Source of the DNA: Streptomyces sp. TG1A-60
GTDB lineage: Bacteria > Actinomycetota > Actinomycetes > Streptomycetales > Streptomycetaceae
Direction: 5' to 3'
Assembly: GCF_037201975.1 (NCBI RefSeq)
Contig: NZ_CP147520.1
Location: 2,542,001-2,606,000, forward strand
Length of the DNA: 64,000 nucleotides
Below are positions 36,937-45,702 of this stretch, piece by piece; within the stretch, counting starts at the first letter, position 1, and every line of letters begins with the position of its first letter. The notes under the pieces were generated by a model. It did not search any database. It saw only the letters and a list, made by a program, of their open reading frames with translations, and was not told the origin of the DNA. Both the position numbers and the translations under genes were made by a program.

Positions 36937-38818
36937 TCAGCAACGCTCCGCCCGCAGCGGCCGGTCCCCCGACGGCCGTGACCACCACACGCCCTCGCCG
37001 CGCGTCAGCCCCGGCAGGCACAGCTCCATGTCCCGCACGTGGCGCGCCGGGAGTTCGCCGGTGACCAGCCACGCAGTACGGCCGCCCGTCGTCTCCCCGA
37101 ACTCCGTTCCGTACGCGGCGAGCCGGGCCGTCACCGGCGCCAGCGCGTCCAGGGGGAGTTCGACCTCGAAGGCGTGGTACGGCTCGTACACCCGCGTGCC
37201 CGCCCTTTCCAGGGCCAGGAGCAGGACGTACGGGGTGAGCGCGCGGAAGTCGGCCGCCGTGCTGTGCTGCGAGGAGAAGCCGGACCGGACGAGCGTGACC
37301 CGGCAGTCGGTCACCGCCCAGCCGTGCGGGCCGGAGCGCAGCGTCGCGTGGACCGTGTCCTCGATGGCCTGGTGGAAGGCGCGGGGCAGGGCGCCGAGTT
37401 CGGTCTCGTACGCGAAGAGCGTGCCCGAACCGCGGGCGCCCGGCTCGACGCGCAGGCCGATCGTGGCCATGTGGTGAGTCTGGTCGAGCCACGGCATCTC
37501 CTCGTACGCCTCTCCGGTGCCCGCCGGACGCTCCAGGAACCGCACGGCTCGGCTCGAAGTCCGCCTCGATACCGAAGTCCTCGGCGAGCGTCGCCGCGAT
37601 GACCTCCTTCTGCACCTCGCCGTACAGGAGCAGCGCGGTGGCGCCGGAGCCCGCGGGCCGGGCGTGCAGCAGCGGGTCCTGGTCGGCCAGGGAGAGCAGC
37701 GCCGACCGCAGGGACGCCGCCTTCGCGGGGTGCCGTGCCCGCACCAGGGTCTCCAGGGTCGGCGCGGCGAACTGAGGCGCCCTGTCGGTGACCTCCCCGA
37801 GCCGGTCGCCGACGCGGATGCCGGGGACACCGCGCAGCTCGGCGATGTTCCCCGCGGTGAGGGACGACGCCCCGGGCTGCCCAACCACGGTGAGCTCCAG
37901 CGCCCGGCCCGCCACCTCCGTCGTACGCCCGTCGGCCTCGCGCCGCAGGAAGGTCAGCCGCTGACGATTCGCCACCTCGCCTTCGTACAACCGGACATAG
38001 GCCCTCCGTTCGCCGCCGGGGCCGGGCTGTACGGCGAACACGGTGCCCCTCGGAGCCTCCGCGGTGCCGTGCCGCTCGGGCGTGGGCGCCGGCACGAATC
38101 GGACGATGCCCTCGACGAGTTCGGCGACGCCCTGCCCGTCCAGCGCGCAGCCGAAGAACAGCGGATGCACGGAGCCGTCGGCGGTGTGCGCGGCGAGCGC
38201 GGCCCGCAGGTCGTCCTCGGTCGGGGCGGGACCGTCCACGAGCGCGGCGAGGATCCCGGTGTCGACCTCGGCGAGCGTAGTGGCCACCCCCGGTGCGGTG
38301 AGCGGACGCGATACGACGCGGGCGTGCGGCGTGCCGATGTCCTCGACTCCCGTGAGCGGTACGACGTACGGAGTGAGCAGGCGCCGGACGTCATCGAGCA
38401 AACCCTCCTCGCGGGCACCCGCCCGGTCGATCTTGTTGACGAAGACGAGCGTGGGCAGGCCGAGCCGCCGCAGGGTCTTCAGCAGGACCCGCGTCCTGGC
38501 CTGGACGCCCTCCACGGCGGAGAGCAGCAGCACCGCACCGTCGAGGACCTCCAGGGCACGCTCGACCTCGGCGACGAAGTCGGAGTGACCGGGGGTGTCG
38601 ATGAGGTTGATCTGGACGTCGCCGGAGGTGAAAGCGGCAACAGCCGAGCGGATCGTGATGCCGCGCCGACGCTCGATCTCCCCGTCGTCGGTGCGGGTGT
38701 CGCCGGCATCGACGCTGCCGAGCCGGTCGATCGCACCGCCGTCGAAGAGGAGCCGCTCGGTGAGGCTGGTCTTACCAGCGTCGACGTGCGCCAGAATGCC
38801 GATGTTCAGGGTGTGCAT
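36937..38818 (-). pseudogene. Ribosomal-protection GTPase, Tet(M)/OtrA-like, frameshifted
   Basis: These EF-G-like GTPases remove tetracycline from the ribosome. The first two thirds begin MHTLNIGILAHVDAGKTSL (P-loop), then DTPGHSDF (G3) and NKID (G4), and run to ADFEPSRA. The last third (VRFLERPAGTGEAYEE... GVWWSRPSGD) is in another frame. The join is at 37546-37555, where GAGCC occurs twice in tandem on the minus strand. A third GAGCC unit would restore E-P-S-R-A-V-R-F and a 628-residue protein of normal length. As read, the protein would lose domains IV-V and be inactive. ATG 38818 is preceded by GAGGA. Self-protection or an assembly error are both open. Confidence 0.85.
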
Positions 38819-38990
38819 GCGTGGTCGAGTCCTCAAGAACCGTGAGCCAGTAGGGGCGCTGGATCGTTCCGAGGAGTCGGCGCATTCGGGGTCTCCCGAG
38901 GTTCGGCGGTGTGGTCACGCCCATCATGGCGTACCTTCGACGGGCCTCCACAACCGAATTACCGGAGCGGGTGGGGCGTCTGCGCGTGCG

Positions 38991-39116
38991 TAGCACGACA
39001 CGCGAAGCCAGCGTCCGCACCGGCCCGTCCGTGCACAACAACGCGTCGCACAACTCGAACAGTGCGTCGCCCCGAGCGGTCAGGGGCGAGTACAACTCCG
39101 TCCGGAAGCATGACAC
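38991..39116 (-). pseudogene. 5' fragment of an IS701/IS4-like transposase gene
   Basis: Reading leftward from ATG 39116 gives MSCFRTELYSPLTARGDALF, then ELCDALLCTDGPVRTL. This resembles the N-terminus of a DDE transposase group common in Streptomyces (ADALFELTDALLC-GPVRSLVEL type). The similarity stops after about 42 residues, so it is a remnant. The remaining DNA between 38819 and 38990 carries the OtrA-like promoter region. Confidence 0.55.
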
Positions 39117-39251
39117 TCCGTGAACGCATCCCGCAGGACGCCCTGATACCCCAGACTCACGGCCACGGCCTTCGTATCGGTTCCTCTGCCTCTGTGACGG
39201 AGCACAGCATCAGAAGAAGGCCGTCTTCACGTCCGCTGAACTGCGAAAACA

Positions 39252-39485
39252 GTGGCCGTCCGGGAATGGCTGACGGTGGTCCTACTGCCCGGGTATGCGC
39301 CCGAACTCAACCCGGTAGAGGGCCTGTGGGCGCATATCAAGCGGAGCCTGGCCAACCTGGCCGCTCGCACCCTGAGCGAGTTGGAGACTCTGCTGCGCAG
39401 GCAGCTCAAGGAGCTGCAGTACCAGCACAACATCGTCGGCGGGTTCCTCTCCGGGACTGGCCTCGCTCTCGACAGACCGAACTGA
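39252..39485 (+). pseudogene. 3' fragment of an IS630-family transposase gene
   Basis: The 77 codons read REWLTVVLLPGYAPELNPVE, then GLWAHIKRSLANLA, and end ALDRPN. LPxYAPxLNPVEGxW is the C-terminal signature of IS630 transposases and holds the last catalytic acid. The upstream half is missing or scrambled (39150-39251 is in other frames), so it is not functional. Confidence 0.8.
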
Positions 39486-39586
39486 CACTAAGAAACGCCG
39501 AAGTCAGTAAGGACGCCCCTCACGGTGCTCGGAGGCGCCCCGGTCGGGGTGTGTCCAGTAGACGGCTGATCCAGTTTTTGTAGGGG

Positions 39587-40297
39587 TCAGTTGGCGGCCG
39601 GGGTGAGCCGGCCTTCGAAGGCGATCTGGAAGGCGTTCAGGGGCGCCTTCCAGCGCATGGTCCATCGCTTGCGGCCCTTGCCGGTCGGGTCCAGGCTCAT
39701 CAGCGCCATGTAGACGCACTTCATGGCCGCGGCCTCGTTGGGAAAGTGGCCGCGGGCGCGAACGGCCTTGCGGATGCGGGCGTTGACGGACTCGATCGCA
39801 TTCGTCGAGCAGATGACCTTGCGGATCTCGACGTCGAAGGAGAGGAAGGGCACGAACTCGGCCCAGGCGTTCTCCCAGAGCCGGATGACCGCCGGGTACT
39901 TCTTGCCCCAGGCTTCCTGGAACTCGCTGAACCGCTCGGTCGCGGCGTTCTCGTTCGGTGCCGTGTAGACGGGCTTCAACGCCTTGGCGATCTTGTCCCA
40001 GTCCTGGCGGGCCGCGTGCCGGAAGGAGTTCCGCAGCAGGTGAACGACGCAGGTCTGCACAATCGTTCGAGGCCAGACGGCCTCCACCGCCTCGGGCAGG
40101 CCCTTCAGTCCGTCGCAGACCAGCATCAGGACATCGTCGACGCCCCTGTTCTTCAGGTCCGTGAACACGCTCAGCCAGTACTTCGCGCCCTCGCCCCCGT
40201 CGCCTGCCCAGATCCCCAGGATGTCGCGGTGGCCCTCGGCGGTCACGGCCATGACGACGTAGATCGGACGGTTCGCCACCTGCCCGTCCCGGATCTT
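39587..40297 (-). pseudogene. IS256-family transposase, C-terminal part
   Basis: The part downstream of the ISL3 insertion. It begins KIRDGQVANRPIYVVMAVTA and carries the catalytic region LVCDGLKGLPEAVEAVWP, VQTCVVHLLRNSFR, and STNAIESVNARIRKA with the final glutamate, ending LTPAAN. Together with the N-terminal part it makes an otherwise full-length Mutator-type transposase of about 415 residues. Confidence 0.9.
40290..40297. repeat. Target-site duplication, left copy
   Basis: CGGATCTT directly abuts the ISL3 inverted repeat and recurs at 41997-42004 on the other side. Eight bases is the normal duplication length for ISL3-family elements. Confidence 0.92.
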
Positions 40298-40330
40298 GGT
40301 TCTGTCGACGATCTTGTGATCCGGACGGTT
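40298..40330. repeat. ISL3 terminal inverted repeat, left
   Basis: Perfect 33-bp match to the reverse complement of 41964-41996. The repeat ends inside the 3' end of the transposase gene's downstream region. Confidence 0.95.
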
Positions 40331-40335
40331 CAGAC

Positions 40336-41913
40336 TCACCGTGCGAGTAGGACGCGTTTGCGTAGGAGATCGAGGCTGGCCCTGCCGAACATCTGGCGTT
40401 TCAGCATCTTCAGCCGGTTGATGTTGCCTTCGACGGTGCCGGAACTGTGTGGCAGGGACAGTCCGTTGCGGACGGCGTCGAAGTCGCGGCGGAGGTTGCG
40501 GGCGAAGCCCGCGAGCGGGGTCAGCGTGTCTTGCTCAGCGTTGGTGATCCAGTCTTCGAGGCGGTCGCCGTGGCGTCCGGTCATCATCGCGGCGAACTTC
40601 CTGACGTGGAGGGTGAGCCGGTCGAGCTCGGGATCCCGTTTGCGTAGGCGGTGGAGCTTGTCGGCGTCCTCGTCCCGCAGGTGCTCGGGGTGGGTCATGA
40701 TCCAGGAGGTGACCTCGCGGACCGATGGCGGCTTGGGGCCGGGGACGGGTGCATGTCCGCGCCCGGTTCGGTAGCGCCGCAGATGACGCTGGACGGCCAA
40801 CTCGCCACCTGGATAGCCCAGTTGTTGGATCTCGCGGTAGAGCTGGGCGGCGTTTCTGACACCTTCGTTCCAGCGCCGGTGCAGGTGGCCGACGTACGGA
40901 TCGACGATATGCGCCCGTTGCAGGCTCTTGGCGACGACTTCGTCCGCGGAGCGGGCGTTGACCAGCTTGCGGACGGTGGCTTGGTGCAGCCCGAGTTTCC
41001 GGCCGATCGCCGCCTTGGACATGCCCTTCTCCCACAGTTCGTGGGCGGCGGCATGCTGCTCACGCAATCGAGTCACGATCTTCAGCTCCGTCGATGGCTG
41101 GACCTTCTCGGGCTCCGCCTCCAGGGCATCGGAGTTACCGTCAGTTGCGGGAACTGGTTCGGTCAGGCGGGAACGATGGGCGTTCACCGACTTCTCGACC
41201 GCCTGTCCGAGGTTGGCCCACAGGTGATAGCGATCAGCGACCTGCTCGGCCTGCGGTGCCCCGGCCCGTGCACCTTCCGCGTATCCGCCGGAACGGTCAC
41301 GGCAGATGACCTTCACCTCAGGGTGACCGCGGAGCCAGGCAGCCAGGTCCTCTCCCTCACGTCCGTCGTAGAGGTGCAGTGGACGGTGGGTGGCCATGTC
41401 GATGAGCACAGTGCCGTAGTGGCGGCCTTTACGGAAGGCGAAGTCGTCGACACCGAGTACCTCCACCTGGCCGATCTCCGGGTCGGGCAGGGCTCTGACC
41501 AGCCGCAGCAGCGTGTCCTTGCCCACGGTGATACCGGCCGCGGCCGCGAGTCGGACTCCTGCCCTGCCGGCCAGCGCCAGCCCGACCCGCGTTAACACCC
41601 CACGCAGCAGCGGGCCATAGCGACTGTGCGGGGTGGTCAGCCCCGCGATCTGTTCGGCGAACGTCACCGCTGTGCAGTCAGGGTTCTCGCAGCGGAATCG
41701 GCGCACGCACAACTCGATCACCACGCCGAGCCCGCCAACGGCGACATCGCGCAACCTCCGTACGTACCGACCGTGCACCCGAGACGACCTCTGGCCGCAC
41801 CGGCAGGCCCCAGTCGTGGCCCGCACCCGCGTCCTCAACACCACCTTTTCCGGCCGTCGTTCGACCTCCTCGATCAGCAGCGCGGACAGGTGCGGAAACA
41901 GCTCCAAGAGCAC
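40336..41913 (-). CDS. ISL3-family transposase
   Basis: A 525-residue DDE transposase. An N-terminal zinc ribbon (ACRCGQRSSRVHGRY, then CENPDC) is followed by the helix-turn-helix domain. The DDE core has EVLGVDDFAFRKGRHYGTVL, then VICRDRSGGYAEG and ADRYHLWANL. The final catalytic glutamate is in SSGTVEGNINRLKMLKRQMF. A helix-turn-helix-like insert sits between (KAAIGRKLGLHQATVRKLV). The frame is intact from GTG 41913 to the stop just inside the left repeat, so it is probably active. Confidence 0.95.
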   Translation of the reverse strand: MLLELFPHLSALLIEEVERRPEKVVLRTRVRATTGACRCGQRSSRVHGRYVRRLRDVAVGGLGVVIELCVRRFRCENPDCTAVTFAEQIAGLTTPHSRYGPLLRGVLTRVGLALAGRAGVRLAAAAGITVGKDTLLRLVRALPDPEIGQVEVLGVDDFAFRKGRHYGTVLIDMATHRPLHLYDGREGEDLAAWLRGHPEVKVICRDRSGGYAEGARAGAPQAEQVADRYHLWANLGQAVEKSVNAHRSRLTEPVPATDGNSDALEAEPEKVQPSTELKIVTRLREQHAAAHELWEKGMSKAAIGRKLGLHQATVRKLVNARSADEVVAKSLQRAHIVDPYVGHLHRRWNEGVRNAAQLYREIQQLGYPGGELAVQRHLRRYRTGRGHAPVPGPKPPSVREVTSWIMTHPEHLRDEDADKLHRLRKRDPELDRLTLHVRKFAAMMTGRHGDRLEDWITNAEQDTLTPLAGFARNLRRDFDAVRNGLSLPHSSGTVEGNINRLKMLKRQMFGRASLDLLRKRVLLAR

Positions 41914-41963
41914 ATCACGAGAGCACGCGATGCATGATCGCGAACAGTCGGCACGACCCGTTC

Positions 41964-41996
41964 AACCGTCCGGATCACAAGATCGTCGACAGAACC
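41964..41996. repeat. ISL3 terminal inverted repeat, right
   Basis: Exact reverse complement of the left 33-bp repeat; about 50 bases upstream of the transposase start. Confidence 0.95.
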
Positions 41997-42004
41997 CGGA
42001 TCTT
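41997..42004. repeat. Target-site duplication, right copy
   Basis: Second copy of CGGATCTT, lying inside the IS256 transposase codons for V-K-I-R. Confidence 0.92.
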
Positions 42005-42572
42005 CACGTTGATCGCATCGACGAACAACACCGGATAGACGCGGTCCAGGGGGCGGTTGGACCATTCCGCCATCCCGTCCATCACCTTGTCGGTGATCGT
42101 GGAGATGGTCGCCTTGGACACGCTCGCGCCGTAGACCTCGGCCAGATGTGCGGAGATTTCCCCGTGCGTCAGGCCCTTCGCGGACAGCGACAGCACCATT
42201 TCGTCCACCCCGGACAGGCGCCGCTGCCGCTTCTTGACGATGGCCGGCTCGAACGTCCCGGCCACGTCCCGGGGGACCTTGACCTCGACCGGGCCGACAT
42301 CGGTCAGCACCGTCTTCGCCCGGGTCCCGTTGCGGCTGTTGCCGCTGCCCCGGCCCTCGGCGTCGTGCTTCTCGTATCCGAGGTGATCGGTGATCTCGCC
42401 CCCCCAGGGCGGACTCCAGCACCCGCTTGGTCAGCTGCTGGAGCAGCCCGCCCTCCCCCGTCAGCTGCAGGCCCTCCGACCGGGCCCGATCCACGAGCAT
42501 CGCAACCAACTGCTCGTCACTCACCGCCGCGGGCTCGCCGCCCGGTATCTGCTCGATGGCCGTGTCGCTCAT
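41997..42572 (-). pseudogene. IS256-family transposase, N-terminal part, with frameshift
   Basis: From ATG 42572 (AAGGAG upstream) the protein reads MSDTAIEQIPGGEPAAVSDE and on to LESALGG. It then continues in another frame from EITDHLGYEKHDAEG through VEVKVPRD to VLFVDAINVKIR, where ISL3 interrupts it. The frame change is at a run of seven C on the plus strand (42399-42405); six would restore it. The two parts carry the N-terminal DNA-binding region and first catalytic aspartate (FVDAINVK). Confidence 0.85.
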
Positions 42573-42614
42573 CTGGCGTCTCCTTGATCATCGGATCCGC
42601 CGATCATTGAACAC

Positions 42615-42848
42615 TCCCGCGCACAGGATGGCCACGAGCGGCGGAGGCATCGGGACCGGCCGGTCCTCCTTAAGGTGTTGGCGTCTCGGCCCGGCGCCTG
42701 TCGCGCGGTTCTTGGAGGCATGAGAACCAGCCTTCCGCGTCCGCCGGTGCGGGTGTTCACCGGTACCCGTGGGTCAGGCTGGTCGGCCGTCTGCTTGGCG
42801 TGGCCGTGGTGGTGGCTGTCGTGGCCGGTGTGGTCGCGCGGAAGCGGC
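42615..42848. other. Gap between the IS256 end and the methyltransferase gene
   Basis: No assignable gene. A plus-strand frame near 42750-42860 encodes one hydrophobic stretch (VRLVGRLLGVAVVVAVVAGV) and a basic end. It could be the tail of a membrane-protein gene cut off by the insertion elements, but it has no start. Confidence 0.35.
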
Positions 42849-43493
42849 TCAGAGGCGTCGCATCAGTAGCGCGGTGAACTGCTGGGAGGTGCCCCACGGG
42901 GTGAGGTGTTCTTCACCGGCGGTGTCGACGAGTTGGTAGCCGGGGAACTGGGCGGCGAGTTCGGCGTGGGTGTAGCGGACGATCGGGAGGCCGCTGCACG
43001 TGGTCGGGCCGTCCGGACCGAACGTCGCCACGACGAGCCATCCGCCCGGTCGCAGCGAGCGTTCCAACGAGGCGAGGTAGTCGGCGCGTTCGTCCGGCTC
43101 GGTGAGGAAGTGGTAGACGGCCCGGTCGTGCCACAGTGCGTACCGGCGTCCCATGCGCAGGTCGAGGACGTCGGCCACGGTGAGGACGACGTCCGCGCCC
43201 GCCGGACCGAGCCGGTCGCGGACGGTCTGCAGGGCGGTGGTCGACAGGTCGACCGCCGACAGGTCGCGGTAGCCGCGTTCGACGAGGTGGTCCACGAGCG
43301 TCGACCAGCCGGCGCCCACGTCGATGACGGGCTCGTCGAGGCCGAGTCCGGCCTTGTCGACCAGCCCCAGGGAGAGTTCCGGGACCGACTGCCACCAGGA
43401 GACCCCGTCGATGTCCTTGCTGTCGTGGACCCCTTCCCAGAACTCCGTCCGGGTCGTTGCGTCGTCGGGGCGCCAGATGCCGTTGTCCGTCAT
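42849..43493 (-). CDS. Class I SAM-dependent methyltransferase
   Basis: The 214-residue protein from ATG 43493 has the Rossmann SAM-binding motif EPVIDVGAGWSTLVDHL, the acidic motif SAVDLSTTAL and post-motif LRPGGWLVVATFG. The overall pattern (WHDRAVYHFL, TSQQFTALLMRR) resembles the thiopurine/TehB-like group of small-molecule methyltransferases, several of which act on soft nucleophiles such as thiols, selenium, tellurium or arsenic compounds. It is divergent from the radical-SAM operon with only 126 bases between starts, which suggests joint control. Confidence 0.85.
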   Translation of the reverse strand: MTDNGIWRPDDATTRTEFWEGVHDSKDIDGVSWWQSVPELSLGLVDKAGLGLDEPVIDVGAGWSTLVDHLVERGYRDLSAVDLSTTALQTVRDRLGPAGADVVLTVADVLDLRMGRRYALWHDRAVYHFLTEPDERADYLASLERSLRPGGWLVVATFGPDGPTTCSGLPIVRYTHAELAAQFPGYQLVDTAGEEHLTPWGTSQQFTALLMRRL

Positions 43494-43569
43494 GGCGGTG
43501 ACGGTAGTCCCGGCGGGTCGGGCTCGGCAGTGCGGGGAGGTGCCGTGGGAGGTGGCGTCATGATTCCGT

Positions 43570-43588
43570 AAGGAGCGATCCCCTCCTT
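43570..43588. promoter_or_regulatory. Operator-like palindrome in the divergent promoter region
   Basis: AAGGAG-CGATCCC-CTCCTT is a 6-bp inverted repeat between the methyltransferase and radical-SAM starts. It could be a regulator site for both genes; the short arms make this tentative. Confidence 0.3.
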
Positions 43589-43619
43589 GCCGTGCCCGGT
43601 CGTGGCTACGGTGACCGCC

Positions 43620-44717
43620 ATGGTCGAACGAACACAACCCGGTCCGGCGCCGACTCCGCTCGGCGAGGTCCAGGCGCTGGTCGATGGCGGCGACATGGAC
43701 TGCGGCAGCGGTCTGTTGCTGCTGATCACGCGAGCGATGAGGCGGCTGGAACCCGGGCAACTGCTCGGTGTGCGCAGCGCGGAGGCGAGCGTCGTCACCG
43801 ATCTGCCGGCCTGGGCCGACCTGGTCGGACATGACGTCGTCTCCGAGGTCGCCGAGTCGTCCGGGGGCCCGTGGTGGTTCGCCGTGAGCAAGGCGGTCAG
43901 GTCCGCTGAGGCGGTCACGGTCTTCACCCGGGGCGAGCGGACGCCGGTGGGCCGACGGCTGTGGCTCTACACCAACTTCGACTGCAACCTGGCCTGCGGA
44001 TACTGCTGCGCCGAGTCCTCACCCAAAGCCGCGGCCCGGCGTTTCGACCCGGCTGTGGCCGCCGCGGTGTTCGAGGAGTTCGCGGCCCAGAGCGGCAGGG
44101 AGGTGTTCTTCACCGGCGGCGAGCCGTTCATGCACCCGCAGCTCGGTGCCCTGATCGCGGCGGCGGCCGGTCTGGAGCGCACCATCCTGACCAACGGAAT
44201 GATCTTCGCCAGGGGCACCCGCCGGGAAGCCCTGGAGAACCTGGACCGCGACGTGGTGCTCCAGATCAGCCTCGATTCGGCCACGCCCGAGCTGCACGAC
44301 CGGCAGCGAGGTGCGGGCTCGTGGTCGCGGGCGCTCGACGGAATCACGCTGGCCCGTTCGCTCGGGTTCCGGGTGCGGGTGGCCGCCACGCTCTACGACG
44401 AGGACCCGAAGGGTGTGGACGCGCTGCACCGGCGTCTCGACGACGCCGGGATCGCCGCACCGGACCGGGTCATCCGGCCGGTGGCCCAGGAAGGCTTCGC
44501 CGACCAGGGCGTGCACGTCTCCCTCGACACTCTGGAGCCGGAGCCGACGCTCACCGCGGACGGCGCCTGGTGGCACCCGGTGGCGGTCACCGACCCGCAT
44601 CTGCGGATCGCCGACGCCCCGCTTCCGCTGGCCGAGGTCTTCGGCGTCGTACGGGACACACTCGCCGTCCAGGACGCCGCCGCCCAGTCGGGGCGTGAGG
44701 TCTTCCGCTGTGCCTGA
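43620..44717 (+). CDS. TusA-like domain / radical SAM fusion protein
   Basis: A 365-residue protein. Residues ~15-95 resemble the sulfur-carrier TusA: a single cysteine C28 at the usual place (DMDCGSGLLLL), then RAMRRLEPGQLLGVRS and DLPAWADLVGHDVVSE, but the CPxP motif reads CGSG. Residues ~112-300 form a radical-SAM core with the cluster motif CNLACGYC (C122, C126, C129), then FFTGGEPFMHPQ and QISLDSATPELHD. The last ~60 residues lack an obvious second cluster. ATG 43620 is chosen over an upstream extension. It leads an operon with DoxX-like and PhnD/C/E-like genes. Substrate unknown; a sulfur- or metalloid-transfer radical reaction is inference. Confidence 0.82.
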   Translation: MVERTQPGPAPTPLGEVQALVDGGDMDCGSGLLLLITRAMRRLEPGQLLGVRSAEASVVTDLPAWADLVGHDVVSEVAESSGGPWWFAVSKAVRSAEAVTVFTRGERTPVGRRLWLYTNFDCNLACGYCCAESSPKAAARRFDPAVAAAVFEEFAAQSGREVFFTGGEPFMHPQLGALIAAAAGLERTILTNGMIFARGTRREALENLDRDVVLQISLDSATPELHDRQRGAGSWSRALDGITLARSLGFRVRVAATLYDEDPKGVDALHRRLDDAGIAAPDRVIRPVAQEGFADQGVHVSLDTLEPEPTLTADGAWWHPVAVTDPHLRIADAPLPLAEVFGVVRDTLAVQDAAAQSGREVFRCA

Positions 44718-44729
44718 GGGAGCATTCGT

Positions 44730-45653
44730 ATGCAAGCACGTATCACCGGGTCCGAGAGGTCCCGAATGACGCCCGTCCGATGGCTCTTCGCCCCCGCCAC
44801 CGACGAGGTGCCTCGCGGGCAGGCGGGCGGCGCGGCCTTCCTGCGGGTGCTGCTCGGCCTGATGTGGCTGCACAACGTGTCGTGGAAGGTTCCCCCGGAC
44901 TTCGGGAACGCCGACGGAGGGCTCTACAAGTGGACGGCCTTCGCCGTGAGCCACCCGGTGTTCCCGCCGTACAGCTGGGTCGTGGAGCACGCTGTCCTGC
45001 CCAACATCGAGGTGTTCGGCTGGGGAGTACTGATCGCCGAGAGCGCCCTGGCGGTGCTGCTGCTGACCGGTGCCTGGGTGCGGGTGGCGGCGGTTCTCGG
45101 GGTGGGCATGTCGCTGTCCATCGGCCTCTCCGTCGCCGTCGCGCCGCACGAATGGCCGTGGGCCTACTGGCTGATGATCGGTGCCCATGTGGTGATCCTG
45201 TTCTCCTCGGCCGGGCGGGCGTTCGCCGTCGACGCGCTGCGGTCCGGGCTGGGCTCCGCCCGCGGGCTCGGCCAGGTCTGGGGCGCGATCGCGGTGGTCG
45301 TCGGTGGCCTCGCCGTACTGGGCTCGGCCGGAGACGATCCCGTCGCCGCCCGTGGCCACGACCTGCGGGCCTGGGACCTGGCGATCAGCGTCGGCCGCTA
45401 CAACCTCGTCGGCAGCCTGGTGCTGGTGCTGATCGGCGTCCTGCTGCTGGTGGGCGCCCGTGGCCGGCTCGCCCTGCTGTGCCGCGCGGCGGCGGTCGTC
45501 GGCGCGCTGGCCGCACTGTCCCTGTTCGCGCAGGTCGGCTTCACCGACCCGCTCCTCGGCGGCACCGCGACCTCGGCGGCCTTCCTGCTGTCCGTCGCCC
45601 TGGTCGCCGTAACGGTCGCAGGCGCCCCGGACCCGGCGCCGCCACACGCGTGA
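44730..45653 (+). CDS. DoxX-like multi-pass membrane protein
   Basis: A 307-residue protein with about seven hydrophobic segments. It follows the radical-SAM gene by 12 bases, with GAGGGAG overlapping that stop, so the two are coupled. The N-terminal part (AFLRVLLGLMWLHNVSWKVPP... WGVLIAESALAVLLLTGAWVRVAA) matches the DoxX/DoxD pattern of quinone-linked membrane proteins associated with thiosulfate oxidation and redox homeostasis. The C-terminal three helices are less conserved. Its partner protein and electron donor are unknown. Confidence 0.72.
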   Translation: MQARITGSERSRMTPVRWLFAPATDEVPRGQAGGAAFLRVLLGLMWLHNVSWKVPPDFGNADGGLYKWTAFAVSHPVFPPYSWVVEHAVLPNIEVFGWGVLIAESALAVLLLTGAWVRVAAVLGVGMSLSIGLSVAVAPHEWPWAYWLMIGAHVVILFSSAGRAFAVDALRSGLGSARGLGQVWGAIAVVVGGLAVLGSAGDDPVAARGHDLRAWDLAISVGRYNLVGSLVLVLIGVLLLVGARGRLALLCRAAAVVGALAALSLFAQVGFTDPLLGGTATSAAFLLSVALVAVTVAGAPDPAPPHA

Positions 45654-45702
45654 AACCGACGACCACCACCCGGCCGGCCACGCCCGCACCAAGGAAGTGC
45701 CC

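Larger units (their letters stand above)
40298..41996 (-). mobile_element. Intact ISL3-family insertion sequence
   Basis: A 1,699-bp element with 33-bp perfect terminal inverted repeats (40298-40330 and 41964-41996, outer bases GGTTCTGTCGACGATC...) and an 8-bp target duplication. It encodes one transposase filling nearly the whole length. Removing it together with one duplication rejoins the IS256 transposase frame at V-K-I-R-D-G-Q, so this is a simple, fairly recent insertion. Confidence 0.95.
39551..42614 (-). mobile_element. IS256-family element interrupted by an ISL3-family element
   Basis: The low end reads GTGTCCAGTAGACGGCTGAT and the high end is an imperfect inverted copy (16 of 24 positions) ending GAACAC. 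Between them lies one IS256-type transposase gene split by the 1.7-kb ISL3 insertion. No matching duplication flanks the outer ends (GTCGGGGT versus TCCCGCGC), so DNA outside may have rearranged since insertion. Confidence 0.7.

Noticed and set aside
36326..37545. Read-through of the OtrA-like frame into an 836-residue protein overlapping the GNAT gene
   Set aside because: Sequence after the frameshift loses all EF-G similarity and lies antisense to a good GNAT gene; the true C-terminus is in another frame.
39551..42614. ISL3 element as a composite transposon carrying the methyltransferase or OtrA-like gene
   Set aside because: The element has its own paired inverted repeats and target duplication enclosing only the transposase, so it carries no cargo.
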